Assembly (NCBI RefSeq): GCF_004916905.1
Contig: NZ_SDLV01000016.1
Span: forward strand, 62,001 to 126,000
DNA: 64,000 bases
Source of the DNA: Chryseobacterium candidae
GTDB lineage: Bacteria > Bacteroidota > Bacteroidia > Flavobacteriales > Weeksellaceae
Direction: 5' to 3'
Shown: positions 18,222 to 28,033 of the stretch, piece after piece
Layout of the letters: each line of letters begins with the position of its first letter
Numbering within the stretch: the stretch's first letter is position 1
Position numbers and translations under genes: made by a program
The notes under the pieces: generated by a model
Seen by the model: only the letters and a program-made list of their open reading frames with translations
What the model was told of the DNA's origin: nothing
The model's database searches: none

Positions 18222-18632
18222 ATGAAAAAAAAGATATTTAAATATAGGCTGGTATACTATTTAGCGGTAATAACCAGCTTACTACTTTTTATAATATCTG
18301 CATTTTCCGTATTTGAAATATTTAATGATTTTAACCTGTTTAAAACATTGTTTATTGCTATTTCGCTTGTTATTAATTCGTTTGCATTTGTCAATCTTGT
18401 AGAAAAATATGATAAAGCTATTTTGTTCCTAAATCTTAGTTTATTTTTATCTATAATTGTTTTAGGTTACCCTTTATTATTTGGATTTTTAAATGGATAT
18501 AATATTTTGGAAAATTTTACTTTTAAATTCCTAATTATACTCATATTGAATTTACTGATTGTCAATGTATTTAAAGTGAAAAAATATGCGGGAGCGAATG
18601 AAATAGAAAACATAGGAAAACATCAAGATTAA
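18222..18632 (+). CDS. Four-helix membrane protein of unknown function
   Basis: The ATG directly follows the aminotransferase TAA with no spacer, so the two are translationally coupled. The 136 residues form four hydrophobic segments (about 10-30, 38-58, 65-88, 95-117) with a short polar C-terminal tail. No family recognised. Position between two sugar-nucleotide enzymes suggests a role in glycan export or membrane attachment, by context only. It is more AT-rich than its neighbours. Confidence 0.65.
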   Translation: MKKKIFKYRLVYYLAVITSLLLFIISAFSVFEIFNDFNLFKTLFIAISLVINSFAFVNLVEKYDKAILFLNLSLFLSIIVLGYPLLFGFLNGYNILENFTFKFLIILILNLLIVNVFKVKKYAGANEIENIGKHQD

Positions 18633-18650
18633 CAAATTTTAAAAATAAAA

Positions 18651-19673
18651 ATGGCAATACTTGTTACCGGCGGCCTTGGATATATTGGTTCTCACACTGT
18701 TGTAGAACTTCTTAATAACGGCTTTGAAGTGGTTATTATAGACGATTTATCCAATACGGAAAGGTTTATTTTAAAAAACATTGAGGAAATTACTGGTAAG
18801 AAACCTGTTTTTTATCCTTTCGATTTAAGAAGAAAAGAACTTCTTACTCAGGTTTTTGATGCGCACCAAATTGATGGTTGTATCAATTTTGCAGCCTCTA
18901 AAGCGGTAGGAGAAAGCCAGATCATTCCTGTAGACTATTATGAGAATAATTTGTTTTCTTTGATTAATATTCTTCAGGAATTTAAAACAAGAAAGATCTC
19001 CAATTTTATTTTCAGCTCATCGTGTACCGTTTACGGACAGGCAGATGTAATGCCGATAGATGAAAATACTCCGTTGAAAACGCCTGAAAGTGTATACGGG
19101 AAAACAAAACAAATGGGAGAACAGATTTTGATTGATTTTGCAAAAGCCTATCACAGTAAAATATCGCTATTAAGGTATTTTAATCCAATCGGGGCACATC
19201 CATCCGGAAAGCTGGGAGAATTGCCTATAGGAATTCCTAATAATTTAGTACCTTATGTGATGCAAACAGCTTCAGGAATAAGAGAAAAATTAAATATTTG
19301 GGGAGATGATTACCCTACAGAGGACGGAACTGCCGTTCGTGATTATATCTATGTTGTTGACCTTGCAAAAGCACACGTTGCAGCACTAAAGAAACTCATT
19401 GATGATCCTTCATCGGATGCTGTGATAGATATCTACAATCTGGGAACAGGAAAGGGTTCATCTGTACTGGAAGTGGTAAAAGCATTTGAAAAAACCAATA
19501 ATGTAGAAGTGCCTTATCAGATATGTGCCAGAAGAGAGGGAGATATTACTATTGCGTATGCTAATCCAGATAAAGCCGGAAAAGAGCTCCACTGGAAGTC
19601 TGAAACCTCGCTTGAAGAAGCTCTAAGAACAGTTTGGGAATGGCAGAAATATCTGAAAACCAGAAATTCATAG
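18651..19673 (+). CDS. galE: UDP-glucose 4-epimerase
   Basis: Interconverts UDP-glucose and UDP-galactose through an NAD-bound 4-keto intermediate. The Rossmann motif GGLGYIG is at 7-13, and the catalytic Ser124 and Tyr149-x3-Lys153 (YGKTK) are present. The family-specific RYFNPIGAHPSG and DYIYVVDLAKAH follow. The 340 residues match GalE. It lies 18 bp after the membrane protein in the same cluster. Confidence 0.95.
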   Translation: MAILVTGGLGYIGSHTVVELLNNGFEVVIIDDLSNTERFILKNIEEITGKKPVFYPFDLRRKELLTQVFDAHQIDGCINFAASKAVGESQIIPVDYYENNLFSLINILQEFKTRKISNFIFSSSCTVYGQADVMPIDENTPLKTPESVYGKTKQMGEQILIDFAKAYHSKISLLRYFNPIGAHPSGKLGELPIGIPNNLVPYVMQTASGIREKLNIWGDDYPTEDGTAVRDYIYVVDLAKAHVAALKKLIDDPSSDAVIDIYNLGTGKGSSVLEVVKAFEKTNNVEVPYQICARREGDITIAYANPDKAGKELHWKSETSLEEALRTVWEWQKYLKTRNS

Positions 19674-19817
19674 ACTTAAGTGTTGAGAAATACTGACGTC
19701 ACATGAAATAATAATTTAAACGATCATAAAACAAATTACAAACATCTTCCTTGAAAATTAAGTGTTTTATCTTTTTAAGAAACATGTATTTCAGCGAAGC
19801 TTTAATTTAACATTAAT

Positions 19818-20270
19818 ATGAAGACACAGAGAATAGGTATTACATTTTCGTCATTTGACTTATTGCATGCAGGTCACATCAAAATGCTTGAAGAAGCTAA
19901 AACCGTGTGTGACTATTTAATTGTTGGACTTCAAATCGATCCGTCTCACGATCGTCCAAACAAAAATAAGCCAAGCCAGACTATTGTTGAAAGATATATT
20001 CAACTGAAAGCAGTGAATGCTGTGGATGAGATTATTCCTTATTACACAGAAGAAGACCTTTTGGATATTCTTAAATCATTTGTGATTGATGTAAGAATTA
20101 TTGGAGATGATTATATGGACAGAGACTTTACAGGTAAAAAATACTGTGAGGAAAAAGGAATTGAGATCTTTTACAACAAAAGAGACCATCGGTTTTCCAC
20201 CAGTGACCTGAGAAGGAGAATCTACGAAGCTGAAAAAGAAAAAGATGCCAAAGCAGAACCTGTAAAATAA
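19818..20270 (+). CDS. Cytidylyltransferase-like protein (TagD family)
   Basis: A 150-residue nucleotidyltransferase of the cytidylyltransferase-like fold. The CTP-binding HxGH motif is HAGH (17-20), and the C-terminal loop FSTSDLRRR (about 127-135) matches the family ISTS signature. TagD relatives make CDP-glycerol; others activate heptose or choline phosphates. It follows galE after 144 bp that holds no gene or clear promoter. The product probably feeds a surface glycan, but the substrate is not determined. A strong shared terminator follows. Confidence 0.88.
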   Translation: MKTQRIGITFSSFDLLHAGHIKMLEEAKTVCDYLIVGLQIDPSHDRPNKNKPSQTIVERYIQLKAVNAVDEIIPYYTEEDLLDILKSFVIDVRIIGDDYMDRDFTGKKYCEEKGIEIFYNKRDHRFSTSDLRRRIYEAEKEKDAKAEPVK

Positions 20271-20277
20271 CAGAAAT

Positions 20278-20307
20278 AAAAAATCCCGAAAGTACTTTCG
20301 GGATTTT
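20278..20307. terminator. Bidirectional terminator
   Basis: AAAAATCCCGAAAG pairs with CTTTCGGGATTTTT across a short loop, between the convergent cytidylyltransferase-like gene and the TonB receptor gene. Confidence 0.9.
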
Positions 20308-20314
20308 TGCTGTC

Positions 20315-22924
20315 TTACATAGGGCCGCCTTGCTGGTCATCACCTGTTGCGTTGGAATTGATGTCCTTTTTCTTTTTAGGTTGTTCAATTTTTTCTCCCT
20401 GCTTAAATCTGTAAGTTAACGAAATAGCAAACTGTCTTGGCTGCCACTGCATATAGTTTCTTCGTGTATAATCCTCATTGAAACTAAATACTTCTCTGCT
20501 TCTTGTATTGAATATATCCTGAATATTGAAGGAAATTGTTCCGTCTCCTTTCCAGATAGTCTTGGATGCACCGAGATTCAGGGCATACATATCTTCTGTA
20601 TTTTGGCTGGCTGTTTTCTGTGCCCCTCTATAGAATCCCTGTAATTGTACACTTAGCGTTTTGTCAAGCTTGAATGTTGTATTAAGACGGGCTCTGGTAG
20701 AAAAACCGTCTCCTGTGAAATTCATGCTGCGGGTTTGCTGCAGCTTATTTTTATCAATAGCATCATAATAAGCAATTCCTGTAGTTTTATATCCGAACAT
20801 GTCCAGACTTCCCATGATTTTCAACCATGCAAATGGATCATAAGTAAAGTTCAGGTCCAAACCATAACGGTCATCGTTTCCTAAGTTGATTGGCTTTGTA
20901 TAAAATACACCAAGGCTTTCATCAGGTCTGTAGACCAACATTTTGGTATCATCCGTTGCGTGTCTGTAGTATAGGGTAGGATTAACCGTGAATTTTTTTC
21001 TGGTAATATTATATCCTACTTCAAATGAATCTACATATGAGGGATTCAGGTCTATGTTTCCTTCAAAAATATTCTGGCTGTTGCTGTAATTCGGGAAGGG
21101 AACCATAAAGAAGGACCTTGGTCTGTCTATTCTGCGGGAATAATTAAGCAAAATCTGATTATTTTTAGATACATCATAGCTTAAGAATACACTCGGAAAT
21201 AGATTATTATAATTTTTGGTCTTATCTAACGGCTTATCATTAGGATTTTGATTGATATAATTAATGCTGACATTGGACAGCTCATCTCTTAAACCGAGCT
21301 GATAAGCAAATTTTTCTCCTATTTTACTCTTAAATTGTAGATAAAAAGCATTGAAGACTTCTTTATAATCTGTATTGTTATTATAACTTGGAATAAAAGG
21401 ATTGTTGGAAGTACTGCTTACAAAATTATTGTAAGTATTATCATTAACATCCAATCTATATCCTGCTTCAAGCTTGGATTTTTCTCCTATTGGCAGCTCA
21501 TAATCAGCTTTACCGATTATTGTTTTAGTTAACGAATATCTTCTTGTAATATCCTGCACATCAGGACGAAGGTCGTAAGTTTCAAGAATATCCGCATTAT
21601 TGTTACTTCTGTTCCTTTGCAGACTTAATGATACGGATAAATTTTGTCCGTTATCATCAAATTTATGATCTAATCCCAAATCTCCCTGGAAAGCAAGGTT
21701 ATTGAAGATACTTTTAGAATCTCTTCTTCCATAGGGATTTAATAAACTCCATTTTCCTGCTGTAGTGCCCGGATCCGGTGAATCTCTGAAAAACCTGTAA
21801 AAACTGTCGTAGGTATCAAGAAGTTCATTTCCGTCTCCTTCAAATGTTCTCACCAATCCTGTGAAATTAATGGAAGTCTTATCAGATAAATCATATACAA
21901 AACCCGCACTCACATTATAATTTTTATTATACGTTTTATTCTCGGAGTTTTGCAATTGATGAACAAGAACATCATTAGGCTGCTGGAAAGCAATCACATC
22001 GGGAAATGTGAGATTGTGATAGGTTGTTTCCGAATTATTCTTCGTTTTGTTTTCTGTGTAACCACCACCGCCATTCAGGAACCATGTCCAGTTGTTTTTT
22101 CTCCAGCTCAGGTTCGTATTGAGAGAAGTTCTTGGAAAATATCCCAGTGATCCAACCACACTACCATTAAATCCTACCTTTTTATTTTTTTTTAGGATGA
22201 TATTCAGAATACCGGATGTACCACTTGCTTCAAATTTAGAAGAAGGGTTGGTAATAACTTCAATTCTTTCAATCTGATCCGCCGGAATACTCTGCAGTGC
22301 ATTCGCTCCGTCATCTATCCCAAGAAGGGCAGAAGGCTTTCCATTGATAAGAAACTTTACATTGGTACTTCCTCTCATAGAAACTGTTCCGTCTGTATCC
22401 ACGGAAACTGAAGGAACATTAGTTAAAACATCCTGAAGATTTCCTCCTTTGCTCACAATATCCTGCGAAGGATCATATGTTTTCTTATCAAGCTCTACTT
22501 TATAAGGTTTCGCTGCAGAAGCAGTAATTACAACACCCTGAATTTCTTTTGTTTTGCCATCAGCAGTAGACGAAGGCTCTGCTTCAATAGATAAAGCTCC
22601 GATATTACCTGCTTTTGCAATATTTTTGCTGACTACACTTTTTTTGTAATCAATAGCTTCTACTGTAATATCATAATCTCCGGGCATAAGCTGAAGGGTA
22701 TATTGCCCTTTTTCATCTGTCAGTACAGCATCACTTAAAGTCTTGTTGGCCTTATTGCTGAAAGTTACGGAAGCATAAGGAACCGGTTGATTTTTTTTGT
22801 TGACAATGATCCCTGAAACTCCAGCTTTCTCCTGTGCAAAAGCCAGTGCTGCCGCTGAAAGTACTAAGGTAAGTCCTAAAGTTTTTCTGGTGAAAATATT
22901 GACAATTTCTGTCTTATTCTTCAT
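20315..22924 (-). CDS. TonB-dependent outer-membrane receptor
   Basis: 869 residues. Signal peptide 1-30. Residues 34-115 form a carboxypeptidase regulatory-like domain (VSGIIVNKKNQPVPYASV), common in front of Bacteroidetes receptors. The plug domain covers about 130-245 and includes LTNVPSVSVDTDG and IERIEVITNPSSKFEASG. The rest is a beta-barrel of the OMP_b-brl_3 type. The C-terminus carries an unusual polar extension after the last strand (ALTYRF-like SLTYRFKQGEK, then KKKKD and GGPM). No SusD-like partner is adjacent, so the substrate (siderophore, peptide or glycan) is unknown. Confidence 0.92.
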   Translation of the reverse strand: MKNKTEIVNIFTRKTLGLTLVLSAAALAFAQEKAGVSGIIVNKKNQPVPYASVTFSNKANKTLSDAVLTDEKGQYTLQLMPGDYDITVEAIDYKKSVVSKNIAKAGNIGALSIEAEPSSTADGKTKEIQGVVITASAAKPYKVELDKKTYDPSQDIVSKGGNLQDVLTNVPSVSVDTDGTVSMRGSTNVKFLINGKPSALLGIDDGANALQSIPADQIERIEVITNPSSKFEASGTSGILNIILKKNKKVGFNGSVVGSLGYFPRTSLNTNLSWRKNNWTWFLNGGGGYTENKTKNNSETTYHNLTFPDVIAFQQPNDVLVHQLQNSENKTYNKNYNVSAGFVYDLSDKTSINFTGLVRTFEGDGNELLDTYDSFYRFFRDSPDPGTTAGKWSLLNPYGRRDSKSIFNNLAFQGDLGLDHKFDDNGQNLSVSLSLQRNRSNNNADILETYDLRPDVQDITRRYSLTKTIIGKADYELPIGEKSKLEAGYRLDVNDNTYNNFVSSTSNNPFIPSYNNNTDYKEVFNAFYLQFKSKIGEKFAYQLGLRDELSNVSINYINQNPNDKPLDKTKNYNNLFPSVFLSYDVSKNNQILLNYSRRIDRPRSFFMVPFPNYSNSQNIFEGNIDLNPSYVDSFEVGYNITRKKFTVNPTLYYRHATDDTKMLVYRPDESLGVFYTKPINLGNDDRYGLDLNFTYDPFAWLKIMGSLDMFGYKTTGIAYYDAIDKNKLQQTRSMNFTGDGFSTRARLNTTFKLDKTLSVQLQGFYRGAQKTASQNTEDMYALNLGASKTIWKGDGTISFNIQDIFNTRSREVFSFNEDYTRRNYMQWQPRQFAISLTYRFKQGEKIEQPKKKKDINSNATGDDQQGGPM

Positions 22925-23058
22925 AGGTTATTTTTTTGTATAAGATCGTGAAAGAATAACCCTTAATATTTTGAGTGTCCATACTAGGCTGATCATCAAA
23001 ATATTATGGTCGTTTATTGTTTTTCTAACTGTATAAATTTTTTAGGTGCTTTCTAAGC

Positions 23059-24084
23059 CTATTTTATATTTTTTGAGTTGAGCCAATCCTGATAGGCCTT
23101 TGCATTCACCGCATGTTCTTCAGCACTTGCAGTAAACTTATGGTATCCGAATCTTGCCGGATCAGCACACATAAATATAAAATTGTTGTTTTCAGCATTT
23201 AAAACAGCATCTATTGAATTCTTATCCACTACACAGATGGGCCCCGGAGGAATACCTGCATTGGCATAAGTATTATAAGGTGATGGTGTAGACAAATGCT
23301 TATAAAATACCCTTTTTATAGGTTCTTTAAAATTTGTCTGCTTATTGATTGCATAAATAACTGTAGGATCAGACTGAAGCTTCATTCCTTTTCTGTAACG
23401 GTTTAAATACAATCCTGCAATCGTTTTCATTTCATCTTTTTTTCCTCCGGATTCTTTATAAACAATAGAAGCCAGTGCATAAATCTGATCTCTTGTAAGA
23501 CCAGACTGCTTTTCTTTACTTTTTCTTTCACTCGTCCAGAAATCATTATACTGATTTTCAAACTTTGAGAAAAACTCTCTCGGGCTTACTGTCCAGAAAA
23601 AATTATAGGTATCAATGAAAAAGTATTTTTTTAAATCTTCAACATTTTTATAGCCTTTCTCCTGTGCAACAGCATCCAGATCATTGACAAAATGTAATGA
23701 ATCAATTTCCGTTTTTTTAGTCACCTTACCAATCATCTGGTACATATCTCCAAAATCACCGATTCGGTAAGAGTTGGCTGTCTGGTTACCAGCTTTGATC
23801 ATATTGACAAGGTTTTTGTTGCCTGTTCCGCTCTGGATATGGTAACGCCCTGCTTTAAAATTCGTATCAAGACCTTTTTCCTTGGCTACAGCTTCAAAAG
23901 ACTCTCTGTCTTTAATATAAGGAGCAATAGAATCTAGGATTTGTTTAAAGCCCGCTCTGTGAGGAATCAGAACGTAACCATCCTTTTCTACGTTATTTCC
24001 TAAATATTTATTATAAAATCTCAAACCAAAAAATCCTGCCACTACAAAAGCCAGCAGAATGACAATGAGAATTGCTTTTTTCAT
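23059..24084 (-). CDS. mltG: Endolytic murein transglycosylase MltG
   Basis: Cuts nascent glycan strands and so sets peptidoglycan chain length, in the inner membrane facing the periplasm. 341 residues; one N-terminal membrane anchor (4-22). The catalytic Glu211 lies in ASIVYKESGG. The family motifs LQSDPTVIYA and PSPYNTYANAGIPPGPIC follow. It is 33 bp downstream of dapF, so precursor synthesis and strand processing for the wall are probably co-transcribed. Confidence 0.95.
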   Translation of the reverse strand: MKKAILIVILLAFVVAGFFGLRFYNKYLGNNVEKDGYVLIPHRAGFKQILDSIAPYIKDRESFEAVAKEKGLDTNFKAGRYHIQSGTGNKNLVNMIKAGNQTANSYRIGDFGDMYQMIGKVTKKTEIDSLHFVNDLDAVAQEKGYKNVEDLKKYFFIDTYNFFWTVSPREFFSKFENQYNDFWTSERKSKEKQSGLTRDQIYALASIVYKESGGKKDEMKTIAGLYLNRYRKGMKLQSDPTVIYAINKQTNFKEPIKRVFYKHLSTPSPYNTYANAGIPPGPICVVDKNSIDAVLNAENNNFIFMCADPARFGYHKFTASAEEHAVNAKAYQDWLNSKNIK

Positions 24085-24117
24085 TCTTATTAAATGTTGA
24101 TTAAAAGTTTTTTGTTT

Positions 24118-24885
24118 TTAAAGAAGATCTGTTTTACCTCTAAAAACTTGCTTTGCAGGACCTTCTAACCAGATATTCTGGAATGCATCCCCGCTTTTTT
24201 CAGCATATACTTTAAGGTTTCCGCCTAAAGTTTTAACTTTTACAGAGGTTAGATTATGTTTTTGCAGAAAAGTTAAAGCGGAAGCTGTAACTCCTGTTCC
24301 GCAGCTGTAAGTTTCGTCTTCAACGCCTCGTTCATAGGTTCTTACAAAAATTTCATTATCTGAAATTTTTTCTACAAAGTTCACATTGATTCCTTTTTCT
24401 TTATATTTTTCAGAATTTCTGATGCCATATCCTTCGTCATAGACGTGATACTCTTTCAGGTTGTCTACATATTTTACATAGTGTGGAGATCCGGTGTTCA
24501 GAACAAAATCATTTCCGTCATGGGAAACAGTATCTACATTGATCATTTTTAATTTAATGATTCCGTTATGGATTTCAGCTTCATGTTCACCGTCGGTAGC
24601 AATGAACTTACATTTGTCTTCAAAAATGTCAAGGAAAAAAGCAAAAGCAACAAGACATCTTCCTCCGTTTCCACACATCGTACTTTCCCCGCCATCAGAA
24701 TTGTAGTATACCATCTTGAAATCATATTCAGGATCGTTTTCCAATAGAATAAGACCGTCAGCACCTATTCCGAAGCGTCTGTCACATAGCTTTTCAATAC
24801 TATCTTTATCTTTAGTAAATTGGAGATCACGGTTGTCTACCATTACAAAATCATTTCCTGTTCCCTGATATTTATAAAATTCCAT
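24118..24885 (-). CDS. dapF: Diaminopimelate epimerase
   Basis: Converts LL- to meso-diaminopimelate for lysine and peptidoglycan synthesis. The two catalytic cysteines are Cys71 in MCGNGGRC and Cys195 in TYSCGTGV. The N-terminal KYQGTGNDFV and RFGIGADGL complete the signature. The 255 residues match the family. First gene of a dapF-mltG unit with its own promoter box. Confidence 0.97.
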   Translation of the reverse strand: MEFYKYQGTGNDFVMVDNRDLQFTKDKDSIEKLCDRRFGIGADGLILLENDPEYDFKMVYYNSDGGESTMCGNGGRCLVAFAFFLDIFEDKCKFIATDGEHEAEIHNGIIKLKMINVDTVSHDGNDFVLNTGSPHYVKYVDNLKEYHVYDEGYGIRNSEKYKEKGINVNFVEKISDNEIFVRTYERGVEDETYSCGTGVTASALTFLQKHNLTSVKVKTLGGNLKVYAEKSGDAFQNIWLEGPAKQVFRGKTDLL

Positions 24886-24906
24886 ATTTTTTTGTTAATG
24901 AAGAAG

Positions 24907-24914
24907 CAAAATTA
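24907..24914 (-). promoter_or_regulatory. Bacteroidetes -7 box for dapF-mltG
   Basis: TAATTTTG on the minus strand, 21 nt before the dapF ATG. Confidence 0.6.
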
Positions 24915-24930
24915 CTATATTTAAAATGAA

Positions 24931-24956
24931 AAACGAACAGTGTTAACTGTTCGTTT
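24931..24956 (-). terminator. Terminator after GFRN-repeat lipoprotein gene
   Basis: AAACGAACAGT and ACTGTTCGTTT form an 11-bp stem with a GTTA loop. It lies between the repeat lipoprotein and dapF. Confidence 0.75.
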
Positions 24957-24973
24957 CCTTATTTATAATCGTT

Positions 24974-25630
24974 TTATCTAAAGCCGCCTCCGCCGCTCTG
25001 CTGTCTGCTTGAACTCGTGCTTTGGCTGCCCGAGCTATTTCTGAATCCCCCGCCGGAAGATTCTGACCTGCTGCTTTCAGAATTTCTGAAACCGCTGTTA
25101 TTCTGGTTATTCTGATTACTGCTGTTTTGATTTCTGAATCCACTGTTACCGTTGGAATTTCTGAAACCGTTGTTGTTTTGATTTCCCTGATTATTCTGAT
25201 AACCATTGTTCTGGTTTCTGAATCCGCTGTTGCTGTTGGAGTTTCTGTTATTGTTGAATCCTCCGTTATTATTGTATGAACCGTTGCTGTTCGTTGTACG
25301 CGTATTCTGGAATCCGTTCTGAGGTCTTGAAGATGAAGTAGACCTTCTTTCTACGTAGACCTTTCTTCTGGAGTTATTGTAGCTATCATAGTAATAAGGA
25401 ATACCATTATCATAGTAATAATTAACATTGCTTCTGTAATAATAGCCGTCATTACCCCAATATCCACCGCTTCCGTAATATCCTGAAGGCGCATAGTAAT
25501 ATCCGTTGTTATAATACGGATCTCCATACCCATAGCTTCCGTTGCTTCCGTATCCGTCGGTATAAGCTAAACAAGAGGTTAAACTGGTAATAGCAAAAAT
25601 ACTGAATGCTATTTTAAATAAATTTTTCAT
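24974..25630 (-). CDS. Low-complexity lipoprotein with GFRN repeats
   Basis: 218 residues; lipobox ends LTSC (Cys20). The region 22-95 is Tyr/Gly-rich (YGSGGYWGNDGYYY). After a basic hinge (RRKVYVERRS) the C-terminal half is built from imperfect units of Gly-Phe-Arg-Asn plus Asn/Ser/Gln runs (about eight GF[R/Q/N] units), ending GGGGFR. The repeats are coded by near-repeats at DNA level, so copy number may vary. Such composition suggests a disordered surface or adhesive coat protein; this is inference. No family recognised. Confidence 0.7.
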   Translation of the reverse strand: MKNLFKIAFSIFAITSLTSCLAYTDGYGSNGSYGYGDPYYNNGYYYAPSGYYGSGGYWGNDGYYYRSNVNYYYDNGIPYYYDSYNNSRRKVYVERRSTSSSRPQNGFQNTRTTNSNGSYNNNGGFNNNRNSNSNSGFRNQNNGYQNNQGNQNNNGFRNSNGNSGFRNQNSSNQNNQNNSGFRNSESSRSESSGGGFRNSSGSQSTSSSRQQSGGGGFR

Positions 25631-25634
25631 GACT

Positions 25635-26306
25635 TTATTGTACTTTTTTTTCTTTAAAACTTTTTTTCCAACTGACGTATCCCAAGATCGCCATTATAGT
25701 AAATACCAAATATTGAACCGAAGTGATTCCAAGCCCCTTAAAAATCATCATAGGGATACAAATAAGATCCCCGATAATCCAGAAAATCCAGCTTTCAATG
25801 CGTTGTTTAGCCATCAACCACATTCCTGCCAAAAATATGGAGGTAGTGAAAACATCCATCCAGTTTGCCCAGTCCAGATGATATAATCCCAAACTGACTC
25901 CTTCCATCGAAAATTGATTATCGATATAAGGTTTGTAATAATAAATTAGGGTAACAAGTGCCAGACTCATCACAAAAAGAATACTTGCATGTATCCATTC
26001 TTTTCGGGTAGCCCATGTAACTTCTACATGAATATGATCTTCAGAATTTCTTGCCCATAGAACCCATCCATAAATACTCATGACAGTATAATAGACGTTA
26101 ATCATACAGTCTCCCAGCAGCCCGGCATTGAAAAGAAGATATACATAGATCAGCGTTGAAATAATGCCAGTAGGGTACACCCATATATTTTTCTTTATGG
26201 AAAAAAATACGCTCAGTATTCCGAAAATTGCACCTGATGCTTCCAACATAATTTGTAAAGAATCATAGCTTTCATAAGGCTTTACAAAAAGATCATATAA
26301 ATTCAT
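25635..26306 (-). CDS. pnuC: Nicotinamide riboside transporter, PnuC family
   Basis: Imports nicotinamide riboside for NAD salvage. I start it at the ATG at 26306 (223 residues), because the in-frame TTG further upstream overlaps the promoter box. Six to seven membrane helices are visible. The motifs YPTGIISTLIYVYLLF, YGWVLW and DWANWMDVFTTS carry the conserved Trp and Asn residues that line the PnuC pore. It ends 4 bp before the GFRN lipoprotein gene, so the two could share a transcript. Confidence 0.92.
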   Translation of the reverse strand: MNLYDLFVKPYESYDSLQIMLEASGAIFGILSVFFSIKKNIWVYPTGIISTLIYVYLLFNAGLLGDCMINVYYTVMSIYGWVLWARNSEDHIHVEVTWATRKEWIHASILFVMSLALVTLIYYYKPYIDNQFSMEGVSLGLYHLDWANWMDVFTTSIFLAGMWLMAKQRIESWIFWIIGDLICIPMMIFKGLGITSVQYLVFTIMAILGYVSWKKSFKEKKVQ

Positions 26307-26321
26307 GCAATCAAAAATAAG

Positions 26322-26329
26322 CAAAAATA
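26322..26329 (-). promoter_or_regulatory. Bacteroidetes -7 box for pnuC
   Basis: TATTTTTG on the minus strand, 15 nt before the chosen ATG. It fixes the start downstream of the TTG alternative. Confidence 0.6.
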
Positions 26330-26470
26330 TGGACTTTTTAAAATGGATTATATAATGTGTTGTTCAGGTTTTTAAACCTTTAATGTAAAATAAATGAGGA
26401 AAGTTTAACGATTAACGTGAGAGTTTCTAAATTTTTTATATTTTCGTAAATCCTTAATAAATAAAAAAAC

Positions 26471-27988
26471 ATGTCGAAAATTTGGGTAAAAAAGCCACTA
26501 AGTGCCTATGAGGCAGATATGAAGAAAAGTGAGCTGAAAAAAGTCCTTGGAAAATGGAGTTTAACAGCAATTGGAGTGGGTGCTATCATTGGTGGTGGAA
26601 TCTTTGTTCTTACCGGAACAGGAGCCTATTATCATGCAGGACCAGCTCTTGCTATTTCCTTTATCATAGCAGGGATTGCCTGCGTTTTTGCTGCATTATG
26701 CTATGCAGAGTTTGCATCCATTATTCCTGTAGAGGGTTCAGCTTATGCCTATGCATACGGAACAGTAGGAGAAATTTTTGCATGGGCAATGGGATGGTGT
26801 CTCATCCTCGAGTATGCCATGGCGAGTATGGCCGTTTCCGTAAGTTGGTCCGGATACTTTAACAAATTTTTAAAGATTTTTAATATTCATTTGCCTGCCT
26901 ATCTTACATCAGATCCGGCAAGTTATACCGGAGATGGTTTTTCTATGAACCTTCCTGCATTTATTCTTGTTCTTTTAATTACTGCATTATTGGTAAAGGG
27001 AACTAAAGAAGCTGCAGGAGCGAATAACCTGATCGTTTTAATGAAAACTTCAGCTGTTATCTTTGTAATTATTGCAGGAATATATATTATTTTCTCTAAT
27101 ACCGATCTTTACAACGCTGTAGACGGTGTTAAAAACTGGAAACCTTTTATTCCGGATCAGATTCAGATTAAAAATTCTGAAGGAGATATGGTTTCTGCCT
27201 ACGGTATTAAAGGAATTATTTCCGGAGCAGCAGCGATTTTCTTTGCTTATATTGGTTTTGATGCTGTTTCTACGCAGGCTGGGGAAGCTATTAATCCTAA
27301 GAAAGATGTACCTTTCGCAATTATTGCTTCATTATTGGTTTGTACAGCTTTATATATTTGTGTATCTCTTGTATTAACAGGGATGATGCATTATACAGAC
27401 TTTAACCCGGAAGGGAAATATCCTGATGCTATTAAAGCTCCTGTAGCATATGCTTTTGAAATTGCCGGAAAACACTGGGCCAGTAATATCGTAACAATTG
27501 CTGCTACTGTAGGGTTAATTTCCGTAGTAATGGTAATGATGATGGGACAATCCAGAATCTTTATCGGGATGGCAAAAGACGGATTGATTCCTAAATTCTT
27601 CGGTGATCTTCATCCAAAAACAAAAACACCTTATAAAGGAATTATTTTGTTAGGAATTGTAGTAGCTTTGATCGCAGCATTTACCCCTATTTCAACATTG
27701 GCAGATATGACAAGTTTCGGAACCCTGTTTGCATTTACACTGGTTTGTATTGCAGTTTGGGTGATGAGAAAGAAAGAGCCTAATTTGATCAGACCTTTCA
27801 AAGTTCCGGCTTATAAAATAGTTGTGGCATTGGGAGTATTTATCAATATTTATTTGATATTTAACTTAAGCGCTCACGCATTGGAGCTTTCGGCTGTGTG
27901 GTTATTCCTGGGTGGTTTAGTATATTTCCTTTATGGGAAATCAAACAGTAAACTGAACAATCCTGAAAAATATCAGAACCAGGATTAA
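26471..27988 (+). CDS. APC-family amino acid permease
   Basis: 505 residues with about 12 membrane helices. The helix 1 signature GVGAIIGGGIFVLTG (38-52) is the unwound substrate-binding segment of the amino acid-polyamine-cation family. Helix 3 with its Glu-rich end (LILEYAMASM) and the MGQSRIFIGMAKDGLIP motif place it among YfnA/cationic amino acid transporter-like proteins. The probable job is proton-coupled amino acid uptake; the specific amino acid is unknown. Own terminator downstream. Confidence 0.92.
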   Translation: MSKIWVKKPLSAYEADMKKSELKKVLGKWSLTAIGVGAIIGGGIFVLTGTGAYYHAGPALAISFIIAGIACVFAALCYAEFASIIPVEGSAYAYAYGTVGEIFAWAMGWCLILEYAMASMAVSVSWSGYFNKFLKIFNIHLPAYLTSDPASYTGDGFSMNLPAFILVLLITALLVKGTKEAAGANNLIVLMKTSAVIFVIIAGIYIIFSNTDLYNAVDGVKNWKPFIPDQIQIKNSEGDMVSAYGIKGIISGAAAIFFAYIGFDAVSTQAGEAINPKKDVPFAIIASLLVCTALYICVSLVLTGMMHYTDFNPEGKYPDAIKAPVAYAFEIAGKHWASNIVTIAATVGLISVVMVMMMGQSRIFIGMAKDGLIPKFFGDLHPKTKTPYKGIILLGIVVALIAAFTPISTLADMTSFGTLFAFTLVCIAVWVMRKKEPNLIRPFKVPAYKIVVALGVFINIYLIFNLSAHALELSAVWLFLGGLVYFLYGKSNSKLNNPEKYQNQD

Positions 27989-27994
27989 TAATAT

Positions 27995-28018
27995 AAACCG
28001 CTTCGGCGGTTTTTTTTG
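27995..28018 (+). terminator. Terminator with UUCG tetraloop
   Basis: AAACCGC/GCGGTTT closes on TTCG and is followed by eight T. It ends only 15 bp before the next ATG. Confidence 0.88.
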
Positions 28019-28033
28019 TCACAATATTATAAT

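Noticed and set aside
24943..25206. Second minus-strand frame inside the GFRN lipoprotein gene
   Set aside because: The open frame is a by-product of the repetitive DNA, and has no start or family signal.
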